From Arthrobacter alpinus (GTDB taxonomy: Bacteria; Actinomycetota; Actinomycetes; Actinomycetales; Micrococcaceae), in contig NZ_CP012677.1 of the NCBI RefSeq assembly GCF_001294625.1, positions 1,426,001 through 1,490,000 of the forward strand: a stretch of DNA of 64,000 nucleotides. Direction: 5' to 3'. How positions within the stretch are numbered: the first letter of the stretch is position 1; every line of letters begins with the position of its first letter. The notes under the pieces were generated by a model, which was not told where the DNA came from, ran no database searches, and saw only the letters and a program-made list of their open reading frames with translations. Below are positions 18,222 to 27,462 of this stretch, in pieces. The position numbers were made by a program, and so were the translations under genes.

Positions 18222-19436
18222 GTGACTCTGACAGCCACCACCGCGCCAGCGCCAGCCGAAGCCACTGCCGCCACCGCCAAGCCCGCCGTGATCCGCATTG
18301 CCATGAACGGCATCACCGGGCGCATGGGCTACCGCCAGCACCTGCTGCGCTCCATTCTGCCTTTGCGCGAAACCGGGCTCACCTTAGAAGATGGCACCAA
18401 GGTCGCCATTGAACCGATCCTGATCGGCCGTAACGCGGCGAAGGTGCGCGAGCTGGCCGAACTGCACAACGTTGAGCACTGGTCCACCGATCTGGACGCC
18501 GTCATCGCCGACCCCACCGTCGACGTCGTCTTTGACGCCTCCATGACAAGCCTGCGCGCCGCCACCTTGAAGAAGGCCATGGCCAACGGCAAGCACATCT
18601 TCACCGAGAAGCCCACGGCCGAAACCCTCGAAGAGGCCATCGAGTTGGCCCGCGTCGCCCAGGACGCCGGCATCACTGCAGGCGTCGTGCACGACAAGCT
18701 GTACCTGCCCGGCCTGGTCAAGCTGCGCCGCCTCGTAGAGGAAGGCTTCTTCGGCCGCATCCTCTCGATCCGCGGCGAATTCGGCTACTGGGTCTTCGAA
18801 GGCGACCACCAGGAAGCCCAGCGCCCCTCCTGGAACTATCGCAAGGAAGATGGCGGCGGAATGACCACCGACATGTTCTGCCACTGGAACTACGTGCTTG
18901 AAGGCATCATCGGCAAGGTCAAGTCCGTCAACGCCAAGACTGCCACGCACATCCCGGCCCGCTGGGACGAGCAGGGCGTTGAGTACAAGGCCACCGCCGA
19001 CGACGCCGCCTACGGCATCTTTGAACTGGAGACCCCTGCCGGGGATCCCGTCATCGGCCAGATCAACTCCTCCTGGGCCGTGCGCGTTTACCGCGATGAG
19101 CTCGTGGAATTCCAGATCGACGGCACCCACGGTTCCGCCGTTGCCGGCTTGCGCAAGTGCCTCTCCCAGCAGCGTGCCAACACCCCCAAGCCCGTCTGGA
19201 ACCCGGATTTGCCCGTCACCGAACCCTTCCGTGAGCAGTGGGCCGAAGTTCCCGCGAACGCCGAACTGGACAACGGCTTCAAGCTGCAGTGGGAAGAATT
19301 TTTGCGCGACGTTGTCGCCGGCCGTGAACACCGCTTCGGCCTGCTCTCCGCAGCCCGCGGCGTGCAGCTCGCCGAGCTGGGCCTGCAGTCCTCTGCCGAG
19401 CGACGCACCCTGGACATCCCGAAAATCGAGCTCTAA
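18222..19436 (+). CDS. Gfo/Idh/MocA family oxidoreductase
   Basis: This 404-residue NAD(P)-dependent dehydrogenase has an N-terminal Rossmann domain (IRIAMNGITGRMG, then VDVVFDASMTSLRA) and the EKPTAET motif that holds the catalytic lysine. Family members oxidise sugars, inositols or sugar acids. The start is GTG with AGGGGAAG upstream. It is the first gene of a three-gene operon: the next start is 3 bases on. The LacI operator at its promoter points to induction by a carbohydrate. The substrate is unknown. Confidence 0.88.
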   Translation: MTLTATTAPAPAEATAATAKPAVIRIAMNGITGRMGYRQHLLRSILPLRETGLTLEDGTKVAIEPILIGRNAAKVRELAELHNVEHWSTDLDAVIADPTVDVVFDASMTSLRAATLKKAMANGKHIFTEKPTAETLEEAIELARVAQDAGITAGVVHDKLYLPGLVKLRRLVEEGFFGRILSIRGEFGYWVFEGDHQEAQRPSWNYRKEDGGGMTTDMFCHWNYVLEGIIGKVKSVNAKTATHIPARWDEQGVEYKATADDAAYGIFELETPAGDPVIGQINSSWAVRVYRDELVEFQIDGTHGSAVAGLRKCLSQQRANTPKPVWNPDLPVTEPFREQWAEVPANAELDNGFKLQWEEFLRDVVAGREHRFGLLSAARGVQLAELGLQSSAERRTLDIPKIEL

Positions 19437-19439
19437 ATC

Positions 19440-20669
19440 ATGACAATCTCACTGACGCTTCCCGCCGCTTCCGGCGAACTGGAAGACCTGACACTGAACC
19501 CGTGCGGGCTGTGGCGCAAGCCCACCGAGCTGATCCGCTCCCGCAAGGTGTACGCCGCAGCCCACGTCACGCCCAAGGTCCTGGGCAACAACGTTCCTGG
19601 CGCCCCGGCCGACATCGACTGGGACTCCACCCTGGCCTTCCGCCGCGAGCTGTGGAGCTGGGGCGTGGGCATTGCCGATGCCATGGACACCGCACAGCGC
19701 GGCATGGGCCTGGACTGGGCCGCCACGCAGGAGCTGATCAACCGCAGCGCCGCCGAGGCCGCCCTCATCGCGACGCCGGAGCGCACCGTACGTGACCTGC
19801 TCGCCTGCGGTGCCGGCACCGACCAGCTGGACCCGGCCGCCGTCGAACCCGGCGAAGCAGGACTGGCTGCCGTGTTGGCCGCCTACCGTGAGCAGATCGC
19901 CGCCGTCGAAGCCTCAGGAGCGAAGGTCATCATCATGGCCTCCCGCGCCCTGGCCAAGGTTGCCTCCGGCCCGGCGGACTACCTGGCCCTGTACGGCACG
20001 CTGCTGTCCGAGGTCAGGGAACCCGTTGTCCTGCACTGGCTGGGCACCATGTTCGATCCCGCTCTGGCCTGCTACTGGGGCAGCGACGACGTCGCCGCCG
20101 CCACCGCCACCTTCCAGACGCTCATCGACACCCACTCCGAGAAAGTGGACGGTGTCAAGGTTTCCCTGCTCGACGCCGGACACGAAGTTGCGCTGCGCGC
20201 CAGCCTCCCAGCCGGTGTGCGCCTGTACACCGGGGACGACTTCAACTACCCGGAGCTCATCGACGGCGACGGGGAAAACTACTCCGACGCATTGTTGGGC
20301 ATCTTCGCCGCGATTGCCCCTGCCGCCTCCACTGCGCTGCAGGAGTACGACGCCGGCCGCCCAGCCGAAGCCCGTGCCATCCTGGACTCCACGCGGGATC
20401 TGGGCCTGCACATCTTCGAGGCACCGACGTACTACTACAAGACCGGCATCGCGTTCCTGGCCTGGCTCAACGGCTTCCAGCCCGGTTTTCAGATGATCGG
20501 TGGCCTGCACTCGGGCCGCGACGTCAATCACCTAGTCAAGCTCTTCCGTTTGGCGGACACGGCCGGGCTGTTGCTCCAACCGGACGTTGCTGCAGCCCGC
20601 ATGGCAGGCTTCCTGAACACCGCCGGCTTTGCCGCCGAGGTTAGCATCACGGAAGGCGACAACGCATGA
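19440..20669 (+). CDS. DUF993 family protein (dihydrodipicolinate-synthase-like)
   Basis: This 409-residue protein appears to belong to DUF993, whose members are annotated as dihydrodipicolinate-synthase-like aldolases with a TIM-barrel fold. Recognisable blocks are the N-terminal NPCGLWRKPTELIRSRK, VILHWLGTMFDPAL-like text (here VVLHWLGTMFDPALACYWGS) and the C-terminal YYYKTGIAFLAWLNGFQ. Being between a Gfo/Idh dehydrogenase and an isomerase, it may cleave or dehydrate a keto-sugar acid, but no reaction is established. Its start follows the upstream stop by 3 bases and its end overlaps the next start by 4. Confidence 0.8.
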   Translation: MTISLTLPAASGELEDLTLNPCGLWRKPTELIRSRKVYAAAHVTPKVLGNNVPGAPADIDWDSTLAFRRELWSWGVGIADAMDTAQRGMGLDWAATQELINRSAAEAALIATPERTVRDLLACGAGTDQLDPAAVEPGEAGLAAVLAAYREQIAAVEASGAKVIIMASRALAKVASGPADYLALYGTLLSEVREPVVLHWLGTMFDPALACYWGSDDVAAATATFQTLIDTHSEKVDGVKVSLLDAGHEVALRASLPAGVRLYTGDDFNYPELIDGDGENYSDALLGIFAAIAPAASTALQEYDAGRPAEARAILDSTRDLGLHIFEAPTYYYKTGIAFLAWLNGFQPGFQMIGGLHSGRDVNHLVKLFRLADTAGLLLQPDVAAARMAGFLNTAGFAAEVSITEGDNA

Positions 20670-21562
20670 GCACCTTTGACAGGCTCTCCATCAACACGGC
20701 CACCATCAAGAAGGCCTCCCTTGCGCAGGCGTTGGAGCTGACGGTTGCCGCGGGCCTGTCCCACATTGGCCTGTGGCGTGACAAGGTCGCCGAAGTCGGC
20801 CTGGAAACAGCTGTTGAGATGGTGCGCGCTTCCGGCCTGCAGGTTTCCAGCCTGTGCCGTGGCGGCTTCCTGACCGCGGCCGATGGTCACGGCCAGGCCG
20901 CTGCTCTGGCTGACAACAAGGCTGCCATCCTGGAGGCCAAGGCGCTGGGGACCACCGAGATCGTCGTGGTCGTCGGCGGCTTGCCTGACTTCAGCGTCTC
21001 GCCGGGCGCTGTTGACGGGGGAGGGAACGCCACCACAGTGGTAGGCGGCAAGGACATCGTCGCAGCACGCCAGCGCGTCGCCGATCGCCTCGCCGAGCTG
21101 GTGCCGTTCGCCCTGGAACACGGCGTCCGGCTGGTGCTGGAAGCCCTGCATCCGATGTACGCCGCGGACCGTGCAGTGCTCTCGACACTGGGCCAGGCCC
21201 TGGATTTGGCCGCCCCGCACCCCGTGGAAGCCGTCGGCGTTGTCGTAGACACCTTCCACGTTTGGTGGGACCCTGCCCTGCAGGAGCAGATCGCCCGTGC
21301 CGGCGCCGAGGGCCGCATCGCCTCCTACCAGGTGTGCGACTTCAACCTGCCCATCGCCACTGACGCCCTGCTGTCCCGCGGTTTCATGGGCGACGGCGTA
21401 GTTGACTTCGCGTCGATTTGCACCTGGGTGGCCGAAGCCGGCTACGACGGCGTGGTCGAGGTGGAGATCTTCAATGCGGACATCTGGAACCTGCCCTTCG
21501 CCGAGGTCATAGACACTGTCAAGGCCCGTTATGCCGAACTCGTGGAGCCGCACCTGGGCTGA
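20666..21562 (+). CDS. Sugar phosphate isomerase/epimerase family protein
   Basis: This 298-residue AP-endonuclease-2/xylose-isomerase-like TIM-barrel protein has blocks including SINTATIKKASLAQAL at the start, RLVLEALHPMYAADRAV and GVVVDTFHVWWDP, and acidic and histidine metal ligands (Glu in LEALHP, Asp-His in DTFHVWW, Glu in VEVEIF). Relatives epimerise keto-sugars or dehydrate inosose. It overlaps the DUF993 gene by ATGA and ends just before a strong terminator, closing the operon. Confidence 0.88.
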   Translation: MSTFDRLSINTATIKKASLAQALELTVAAGLSHIGLWRDKVAEVGLETAVEMVRASGLQVSSLCRGGFLTAADGHGQAAALADNKAAILEAKALGTTEIVVVVGGLPDFSVSPGAVDGGGNATTVVGGKDIVAARQRVADRLAELVPFALEHGVRLVLEALHPMYAADRAVLSTLGQALDLAAPHPVEAVGVVVDTFHVWWDPALQEQIARAGAEGRIASYQVCDFNLPIATDALLSRGFMGDGVVDFASICTWVAEAGYDGVVEVEIFNADIWNLPFAEVIDTVKARYAELVEPHLG

Positions 21563-21595
21563 CGCCGCACTTGGGTTAACGCTGAGGATACAGAT

Positions 21596-21634
21596 ACGGT
21601 GATCCGCCCCATCGTTGAGGGGGCGGATCACCGT
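21596..21634. terminator. Bidirectional terminator
   Basis: A perfect 15-bp stem (ACGGTGATCCGCCCC and its complement) has a 9-base loop. It lies between the convergent ends of the isomerase gene and the glycosylase-like gene and can serve both. Confidence 0.85.
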
Positions 21635-21664
21635 TGGTGCATCCCGGGCAAAATGGGGAGGAGG

Positions 21665-22300
21665 TTAGCGGCCCTTGACCGGGATGCCGTTGCGTGTCAT
21701 GCACTCGGCGTAGGCCTTGGCGGATTCCAGCAGCCACTGCTCCTGGCGCTCGGCGGAGCCGGCAAAGCTTCGCCCGCTCAGGGAACGGACCTTATAGATG
21801 CCAAAACCGCGCTTGTAGAGCATGGGCCCTTGCGCCTTGAGCAGCTGGTCGGCGAGGCGGTGTGCCTCGGTGCCGTGGGCCACGAGTGCTGAAACGCGGG
21901 GGACCAGGGTCAAGAACTTCACCAGCGGGCGCAGGCCCTGCTCGATCTGTGGTGCCGTGAGGCGGCCGTTCGGCTCGCCAGGGGTGAACCAGGGGTGTAC
22001 GTTCCAGGGCATGACGAAGCTGGGGCGCAGCCCGATCTGCCAATGGATGCCGAGCAGGCGAGTTGCCGCCTGCTCGTCGCCGGCCGTGACGAAGCCCGAG
22101 GGGTCCATCTCGCCAACGTTGGAGAACAAGCTGATGATGCGGCACTCATCAATGTCGTGAACCGGATCAACGTAAGCAACCTGCTGCTCGGGCCGAGCTT
22201 GCGCAAGAGTGTCGCAGAGTTCTGTGACGGGTGCAATGTTCTCGTCATAACGACGGTTCCAGAGCTGTTCGCGCAGTGATTCAGTAGCCACGGATGTCAT
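21665..22300 (-). CDS. Uracil-DNA glycosylase superfamily protein
   Basis: This 211-residue protein looks like a member of the uracil-DNA-glycosylase-like fold. It has a FVMPWNVHPWF block in the position of the active-site strand and VSALVAHGTEAHRLADQL as the second motif. The usual catalytic pattern of family 1 enzymes is not obvious, so substrate and activity are uncertain. The start at 22300 follows AAGGAGA; an ATG at 22384 is in frame but lies beyond the conserved region. It stands alone, between a bidirectional terminator and the divergent aminotransferase gene. Confidence 0.65.
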   Translation of the reverse strand: MTSVATESLREQLWNRRYDENIAPVTELCDTLAQARPEQQVAYVDPVHDIDECRIISLFSNVGEMDPSGFVTAGDEQAATRLLGIHWQIGLRPSFVMPWNVHPWFTPGEPNGRLTAPQIEQGLRPLVKFLTLVPRVSALVAHGTEAHRLADQLLKAQGPMLYKRGFGIYKVRSLSGRSFAGSAERQEQWLLESAKAYAECMTRNGIPVKGR

Positions 22301-22546
22301 TGAAGGCTTGGTCTCCTTGAGGGTAAAAGTGAAGTGGGCGGCGCTTCCCCGAAACGGCCTAGGTCCAGCGTTTGAGCTTACCAATTATTCTGCGTCCATG
22401 GGGTTCCGGAGGTTGTGCTAGTGCCCTGTGCGGGGGTCGAGTGTGAGAAACTCAACATGCGCCGGAGTCCGCGGTGTCGTTGCCCGATATTTGGACAGCA
22501 AGCCTGCCGGGGCCGTCATTGTGTGAAGATGGAAGGCATGCGCCCC

Positions 22547-23776
22547 ATGCAACACTCCAGCAAACTGGCCAATGTCCGCTACGAACTTCGCGGCCCCATC
22601 CTCCACGCGGCCCAGAAAATGGAGGCGGAGGGGCACCGGATCCTGCGCATGAACCTAGGTGACACCGCCCCGTTTGGCCTGGAGGCCCCGGAGTCCATCG
22701 TGGTGGACATGATCCACCATCTGCGCGGCGCCCAGGGCTACAGCGACTCCAAGGGCATCTTCTCCGCGCGCACCGCAATCTCCCAGTACTACCAAACGCA
22801 GGACCTGATGCAGATCGGCGTCGACGACATCTTCGTAGGCAACGGCGTCAGCGAGCTGATCTCCATGACCCTGCAGGCGTTTTTGGAAAACGGGGACGAG
22901 GTCCTGATCCCGGCCCCCGACTACCCGCTGTGGACGGCCTCGGTCACCTTGACCGGCGGGGTCCCGGTCCACTATCTGTGTGACGAGGGCAATCAGTGGT
23001 GGCCGGACATGGCCGACGTCGAGGCCAAAATCACCGCCAACACCCGCGCCATCGTCATTATCAACCCGAACAACCCCACTGGCGCCGTATACCCCCGGCA
23101 CATCCTGGAGGCGTTTGTGGAGCTGGCCCGCCAGCACGACCTTGTCATCTTCTCCGATGAGATCTACGAGAAGATCATCTACGACGGCCGCCGCCACATC
23201 CACATGGCCTCCCTGTCCGATGACGTGTGCACACTCACCTTCAGCGGACTGTCCAAGGCGTACCGGATGCCTGGCTATCGCGCCGGGTGGGTGGCACTCT
23301 CTGGCCCCCGTTCGGCCATGGCCGGCTTCAAGGAGTCTTTGGAACTCATCGCCTCCTTGCGCCTGTGCTCCAACGTCCCGGCCCAGCACGCCATTCAAAC
23401 CTCGCTGGGGGGTTACCAGAGCATCAACGACCTCACCAAGCCCGGCGGGCGCCTGCACGAACAGCGCGACCGGGCCACGGAATTGCTCAACGCACTTCCG
23501 GGCGTCTCCTGCGTGCCGGCCGCCGGAGCCATGTACCTGTTCGTTAAACTCGACCCTGTGATGTATCCCATTGAGTCGGATGAGAAGTTCGTGATTGACC
23601 TCCTCCAGGAACAAAAGATCCTGGTCAGCCACGGGACGGCGTTCCACTGGCCCACGCCGGACCACTTTCGCTTCGTCATCCTCCCCTCCGTCAGTGACAT
23701 TGAGGAAGCCGTTCGCCGCATCTCGATTTTCCTGGCTGTCTACCGGCGCAAGTCTGCTGGCGCAATTCAGGAATAG
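22547..23776 (+). CDS. alaA: Glutamate-pyruvate aminotransferase AlaA-like
   Basis: This 409-residue class I/II aminotransferase resembles E. coli AlaA throughout. It begins SSKLANVRYELRGPIL and contains GYSDSKGIFSAR, VGNGVSELI, VPAPDYPLW-like text (IPAPDYPLWTASV), VIINPNNPTGAVYPR, the lysine in FSGLSKAYRMPGYRAGW and VPAQHAIQTSLGGYQS. AlaA makes alanine from pyruvate and glutamate. GGAAGG lies 10 bases before the ATG at 22547; ATGs at 22529 and 22538 are alternatives. It is monocistronic. Confidence 0.88.
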   Translation: MQHSSKLANVRYELRGPILHAAQKMEAEGHRILRMNLGDTAPFGLEAPESIVVDMIHHLRGAQGYSDSKGIFSARTAISQYYQTQDLMQIGVDDIFVGNGVSELISMTLQAFLENGDEVLIPAPDYPLWTASVTLTGGVPVHYLCDEGNQWWPDMADVEAKITANTRAIVIINPNNPTGAVYPRHILEAFVELARQHDLVIFSDEIYEKIIYDGRRHIHMASLSDDVCTLTFSGLSKAYRMPGYRAGWVALSGPRSAMAGFKESLELIASLRLCSNVPAQHAIQTSLGGYQSINDLTKPGGRLHEQRDRATELLNALPGVSCVPAAGAMYLFVKLDPVMYPIESDEKFVIDLLQEQKILVSHGTAFHWPTPDHFRFVILPSVSDIEEAVRRISIFLAVYRRKSAGAIQE

Positions 23777-23844
23777 ATTTGCCAGCGCCCCGGTTCCCTA
23801 AATAGATGCAAACGCATGTTCATTGGAAATGGATAGGGAACCCC

Positions 23845-24903
23845 ATGGCACACAGCAACCACGAACCTGACGACTTTGAACTTGGTCTTGACACCTTTGG
23901 TGACATGACCCTGGCGGTGGACGGCCAGGCCAAGCCCGCTGCCCAAGTGATTCGCGACGTCGTTGAACAGGCGGTGTTGGCGGACAGCCTGGGACTTGAC
24001 TACTTCGGCGTGGGGGAGCATCACCGCGACGACTTCGCCATCTCCGCCCCTGACATGGTGCTGGCCGCCATCGCCGGACAGACCCAGCGGATTCGCCTGG
24101 GTTCGGCCGTGACGGTGCTCAGCTCGGATGACCCGCTCCGTGTCTTCCAACGCTTTTCAACGCTCGACGCCGTCTCCAACGGCCGTGCTGAAGTCACCCT
24201 GGGCCGCGGTTCATTCACCGAATCGTTCCCCTTGTTTGGTCTTGACCTCTCCCAGTACGAGGAACTATTCGAGGAAAAGCTGGAACTGTTTGCCGAAGCC
24301 CGCAAACAGGGACCCGTAACGTGGAGCGGGAAGACCCGCCCGGCACTGGCCGATCAGATGGTCTACCCCCATCTGGAGTCCGGCACGCTCAAGGCCTGGG
24401 TGGCCGTGGGCGGCAGCCCGCAATCCGTGGTTCGCGCTGCACGCTACGGACTGCCCCTGATGCTGGCGATCATTGGCGGGGAACCGTTGCAATTTGCGCC
24501 GTTCACGGACCTTTACCACCGTGCGTTGAAAGAATTCGGCCTGCCCGAACAGCCCATCGGCGTCCACTCTCCGGGGCATATTGGCGAAACAGACGAACAG
24601 GCCATGGAGGAATTGTGGCCGCACTACGCTGCCATGCACAACCGGATCGGCCGCGACCGTGGCTGGCCACCCCTGACACGGGCGCAGTTCAACGCCACGG
24701 CAGGACCCGACGGCGCCTTGGTGGTTGGCTCCCCACAGACCGTGGCGGCCAAGATCACCAGGGTGGCCAAGGCGCTGGGGCTTTCCCGCTTCGACCTTAA
24801 GTACAGCCACGGCACCTTGCCACACACCGCCATGCTCAGGAGCATCGAGCTCTACGGCACCCAAGTGGCCCCACTGGTGCGGGCGAACCTCCGTCAGGGC
24901 TAG
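23845..24903 (+). CDS. LLM class flavin-dependent oxidoreductase
   Basis: This 352-residue luciferase-like monooxygenase-fold protein has LDYFGVGEHHRDDFAISAP, then IRLGSAVTVLSSDDPLRVFQ and GRAEVTLGRGSF, followed by the phosphate-binding AWVAVGGSPQS and VVGSPQTVAAKI. Members use FMN or F420; the substrate is unknown. AGGGA precedes the ATG at 23845, while the ATG at 23806 lacks a ribosome site. A terminator follows at 24936. Confidence 0.85.
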   Translation: MAHSNHEPDDFELGLDTFGDMTLAVDGQAKPAAQVIRDVVEQAVLADSLGLDYFGVGEHHRDDFAISAPDMVLAAIAGQTQRIRLGSAVTVLSSDDPLRVFQRFSTLDAVSNGRAEVTLGRGSFTESFPLFGLDLSQYEELFEEKLELFAEARKQGPVTWSGKTRPALADQMVYPHLESGTLKAWVAVGGSPQSVVRAARYGLPLMLAIIGGEPLQFAPFTDLYHRALKEFGLPEQPIGVHSPGHIGETDEQAMEELWPHYAAMHNRIGRDRGWPPLTRAQFNATAGPDGALVVGSPQTVAAKITRVAKALGLSRFDLKYSHGTLPHTAMLRSIELYGTQVAPLVRANLRQG

Positions 24904-24935
24904 GGGCAGTTTCGCTCCTGCGCACGGTTTATCGC

Positions 24936-24970
24936 CAATGCTGTGCCACTTTCAAAGTGGCGCAGCATTG
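24936..24970 (+). terminator. Terminator after the LLM oxidoreductase
   Basis: CAATGCTGTGCCACTTT pairs with AAGTGGCGCAGCATTG in a 16-bp stem with one G-T pair and almost no loop. It lies 33 bases after the stop. Confidence 0.75.
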
Positions 24971-25001
24971 AGCGTTAACGCTTCGCACGCCTGCGGCGCC
25001 C

Positions 25002-25431
25002 TCAGGCAGGATTGGCCAGGGGAGTGCCGCCGATGAGTAGCAGGCGGACCGCTTCGCTTCCCGCCACGAATGTGAGCGTATCCCGCCCGGGCCTTACGTA
25101 GCAGAGTTCCCGGCAGGTCACCTCCTGAGCGGCCACGGTGGCGGAGCCGGTATCCAAAAGCAAGCCGTGCTCAAACGCAGGGTCCACCTCCAGGGTGAGT
25201 CTCGCACCGGCGTCGAGCAGTATTTCGGCGCCCGGCAGTCATCAGATTCAATTCACCGGGGCGCACGACAGTGTGATATCCGGCACTGTCCGCATGCTCG
25301 ATCCCACCGCAAAAAGAGCCAGCTGACCCTCTGCATCCCGGTGAGGGGATGGGGCTGCACCGCCATGCCTCCACCGCCCCCGGATCGCTAGGGCAAAGAA
25401 GCTCCTGCGGGCTGGTTTCCACATTACTCAT
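25002..25431 (-). pseudogene. Broken pirin-family gene
   Basis: Fragments of a pirin (cupin-fold) protein appear in order in several frames. The N-terminus is MSNVETSPQELLCPSDPGAV at 25431. Next comes VQPHPLTGMQRVSWLF, the pirin metal-site block, in another frame. The frame then shifts to GGIEHADSAGYHTVVRPGEL and NLMTAG, and after a further loss the C-terminal cupin part reads ARLTLEVDPAFEHGLLLDTG and GRDTLTFVAGSEAVRLLLIGG to a TGA at 25002. Whole blocks between these pieces are absent, so the 430 bases cannot encode a working pirin of 230-320 residues. AGGTGG still precedes the original ATG. Confidence 0.82.
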
Positions 25432-25757
25432 CCCGGACCACCTATCAATCCTGCGCACAGTGCCATGACGATTGCACAGTTCAATGACGATCCATTCACG
25501 CGCAAATCTATCCATAGTCCAAGTAGCGTAGTTCGTTTTGCGCCGGAGGGCAGGGGAAGGGCAGCAAGAAGATCACGGCCCTTCGACGAACGCAACCCCC
25601 TCGAGGATAACGGTGCACGGCAATTTCCCCGTAGGATCGTAAACATTGGGTTTCGGCCGGGACCAGGTGCCACGAGCGCCTGCAACGCCGCTAGCCGAAT
25701 TTGTCCGATTAGACTCTTTGCAGTCTCGCACTTGTCCTCAATAGAAATGGATCTCGG
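25432..25757. other. Gap before the phosphate transporter gene
   Basis: These 326 bases hold no recognised gene. They must contain the promoters of the phosphate transporter and, in the past, of the pirin gene. A small inverted repeat GACTCTTTGCAGTC lies near 25710; no PHO-type direct repeat was recognised. Confidence 0.4.
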
Positions 25758-27143
25758 GTGGATCTCACCTTCATGGTCGTGCTTGTCATAGCATTGGCCC
25801 TTTTCTTTGACTTTACCAATGGCTTTCACGACACAGCCAACGCTATGGCAACCCCCATCGCCACCGGTGCCATCAAGCCCAAGACGGCCGTAGCCCTTGC
25901 CGCCGTGCTGAACCTGGTGGGTGCATTTTTGTCCACCGAAGTTGCCAAGACCATTTCCGGGGGCATCATCAATGAGGGCGGACCCAACGGTGTCGCCATC
26001 ACGGCCGACATGATCTTTGCCGGCTTGATGGGCGCAGTGCTGTGGAACTTGTTCACCTGGCTCCTGGGCCTTCCCTCCAGTTCCTCGCACGCCTTGTTCG
26101 GCGGGTTGATCGGTGCAGCCATTGTGGGCACTTGGTCCTTCGGGGCCGTGAACTTCATGGTGGTCCTCTCCAAGGTCATCCTCCCGGCCCTGTTTGCACC
26201 CGCCATTGCCGGCCTGGTCGCCTACCTGTGCACCAAGATGGCATACGCGATCACCCGCCGCTCCGATCCGGACTCCGGTGACAAGCTGACCCAAAAGCGT
26301 GGCGGCTTTCGCCGCGGCCAGGTCTTCAGCTCATCCCTGGTGGCCCTGGCCCACGGCACCAACGACGCCCAGAAGACCATGGGTGTCATCACCTTGGTCC
26401 TGGTCGCCTCAGGTTTGCAGACGGCCGGCACCGGCCCCCACCTGTGGGTCATCACCGCCTGCGCCGTCGCCATTGCCGGCGGCACCTACGCCGGTGGCTG
26501 GCGCATCATCCGCACCCTGGGTTCGGGGTTGACGGACGTTAAACCAGCACAGGGCTTCGCCGCGGAGACCAGCACCGCCGCGGCCATCCTGGCCTCCAGC
26601 CATCTGGGCTTTGCCCTGTCAACCACCCACGTGGCATCCGGCTCCGTGATTGGTTCGGGGCTGGGCCGCAAAGGCTCCACCGTGCGCTGGCGTGCCATTG
26701 GCAAGATCAGCCTTGGCTGGCTCTTCACGCTCCCGGCGGCCGCGGTTGTGGGCGGTTTGGCGGCCCTGTTGATTCGCGCCGGCACCGTCGGAATCGTCAT
26801 TGTGGCCGTCCTGGGCCTGAGCGCAATCTTGTTCATGTTCTACATGTCCCAGCGCGACACCGTTGACCACAGCAACGCCATCAGCGACGTCGACGCCGTG
26901 GGTGAAGCAATGCATATTCCCAGTAAGAAGGAACGTGACCGCCTCGCCGCCAAGGCGCGCGCTGCCGAAAAGCTCGCTGCGAAAGCCGCCAGGCGTGCTG
27001 CCGAAACAGCAGCGGTGCGGGCCGAAGCCCAAGCGGCCCTGGACCGGGCCGACACCGCCGTCCTTAGGGTCATGACCAAGGCGGCCACCTCGGCACAAAC
27101 GCCCAAGTCAGGCAAAAAGCGCTCAGGTAAGAAGGGGAAATAA
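25758..27143 (+). CDS. pit: PiT family inorganic phosphate transporter
   Basis: This 461-residue low-affinity phosphate/cation symporter sits in the cytoplasmic membrane. Both PiT signature repeats are present: FTNGFHDTANAMATPIATGA near the N-terminus and LAHGTNDAQKTMGVITL in the middle. Ten or more hydrophobic segments follow the usual pattern. After the last one (near residue 360) a soluble tail of about 95 residues is rich in Ala, Lys, Arg and Glu and is probably helical. The start is GTG. The stop overlaps the next ATG (TAATG), so the downstream membrane protein is translationally coupled. Confidence 0.92.
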   Translation: MDLTFMVVLVIALALFFDFTNGFHDTANAMATPIATGAIKPKTAVALAAVLNLVGAFLSTEVAKTISGGIINEGGPNGVAITADMIFAGLMGAVLWNLFTWLLGLPSSSSHALFGGLIGAAIVGTWSFGAVNFMVVLSKVILPALFAPAIAGLVAYLCTKMAYAITRRSDPDSGDKLTQKRGGFRRGQVFSSSLVALAHGTNDAQKTMGVITLVLVASGLQTAGTGPHLWVITACAVAIAGGTYAGGWRIIRTLGSGLTDVKPAQGFAAETSTAAAILASSHLGFALSTTHVASGSVIGSGLGRKGSTVRWRAIGKISLGWLFTLPAAAVVGGLAALLIRAGTVGIVIVAVLGLSAILFMFYMSQRDTVDHSNAISDVDAVGEAMHIPSKKERDRLAAKARAAEKLAAKAARRAAETAAVRAEAQAALDRADTAVLRVMTKAATSAQTPKSGKKRSGKKGK

Positions 27144-27448
27144 TGCGGATTGCAACTATTGCCTATGGCGTGGCCGAGGCCACCAACAAGCCTGTCATCG
27201 ACTGGTTTGGATTTGTCGTCGTCGCCATTGTCACCTTGGTGGGCGCCGGCTTCGTGGTTGTCATGTACTCACTTGGCGTACGCCTGACAGCCGTGAGTGG
27301 GGACGACGAGACGAAGGGCCATGTGGCGGCCAAGTGGGGCTCCTATGTGTGCTTCGGCTTTTGTGCCCTGGCCGTCGCACTCGGCATCGTGCTGATTGTG
27401 CCGCACCTCAGCCAGCCATTCCTGGACATGGTTGGGCACTGGTTCTAA
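27143..27448 (+). CDS. Small membrane protein coupled to the phosphate transporter
   Basis: This 101-residue protein has two hydrophobic segments, about residues 20-48 and 68-92, joined by a polar loop with acidic residues (SGDDETKGH). I recognise no family. Its ATG shares a base with the transporter stop. That coupling suggests a role with the PiT protein, perhaps as an accessory subunit, but this is inference. A strong terminator follows. Confidence 0.75.
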   Translation: MRIATIAYGVAEATNKPVIDWFGFVVVAIVTLVGAGFVVVMYSLGVRLTAVSGDDETKGHVAAKWGSYVCFGFCALAVALGIVLIVPHLSQPFLDMVGHWF

Positions 27449-27462
27449 ACACCGTCTCACCG

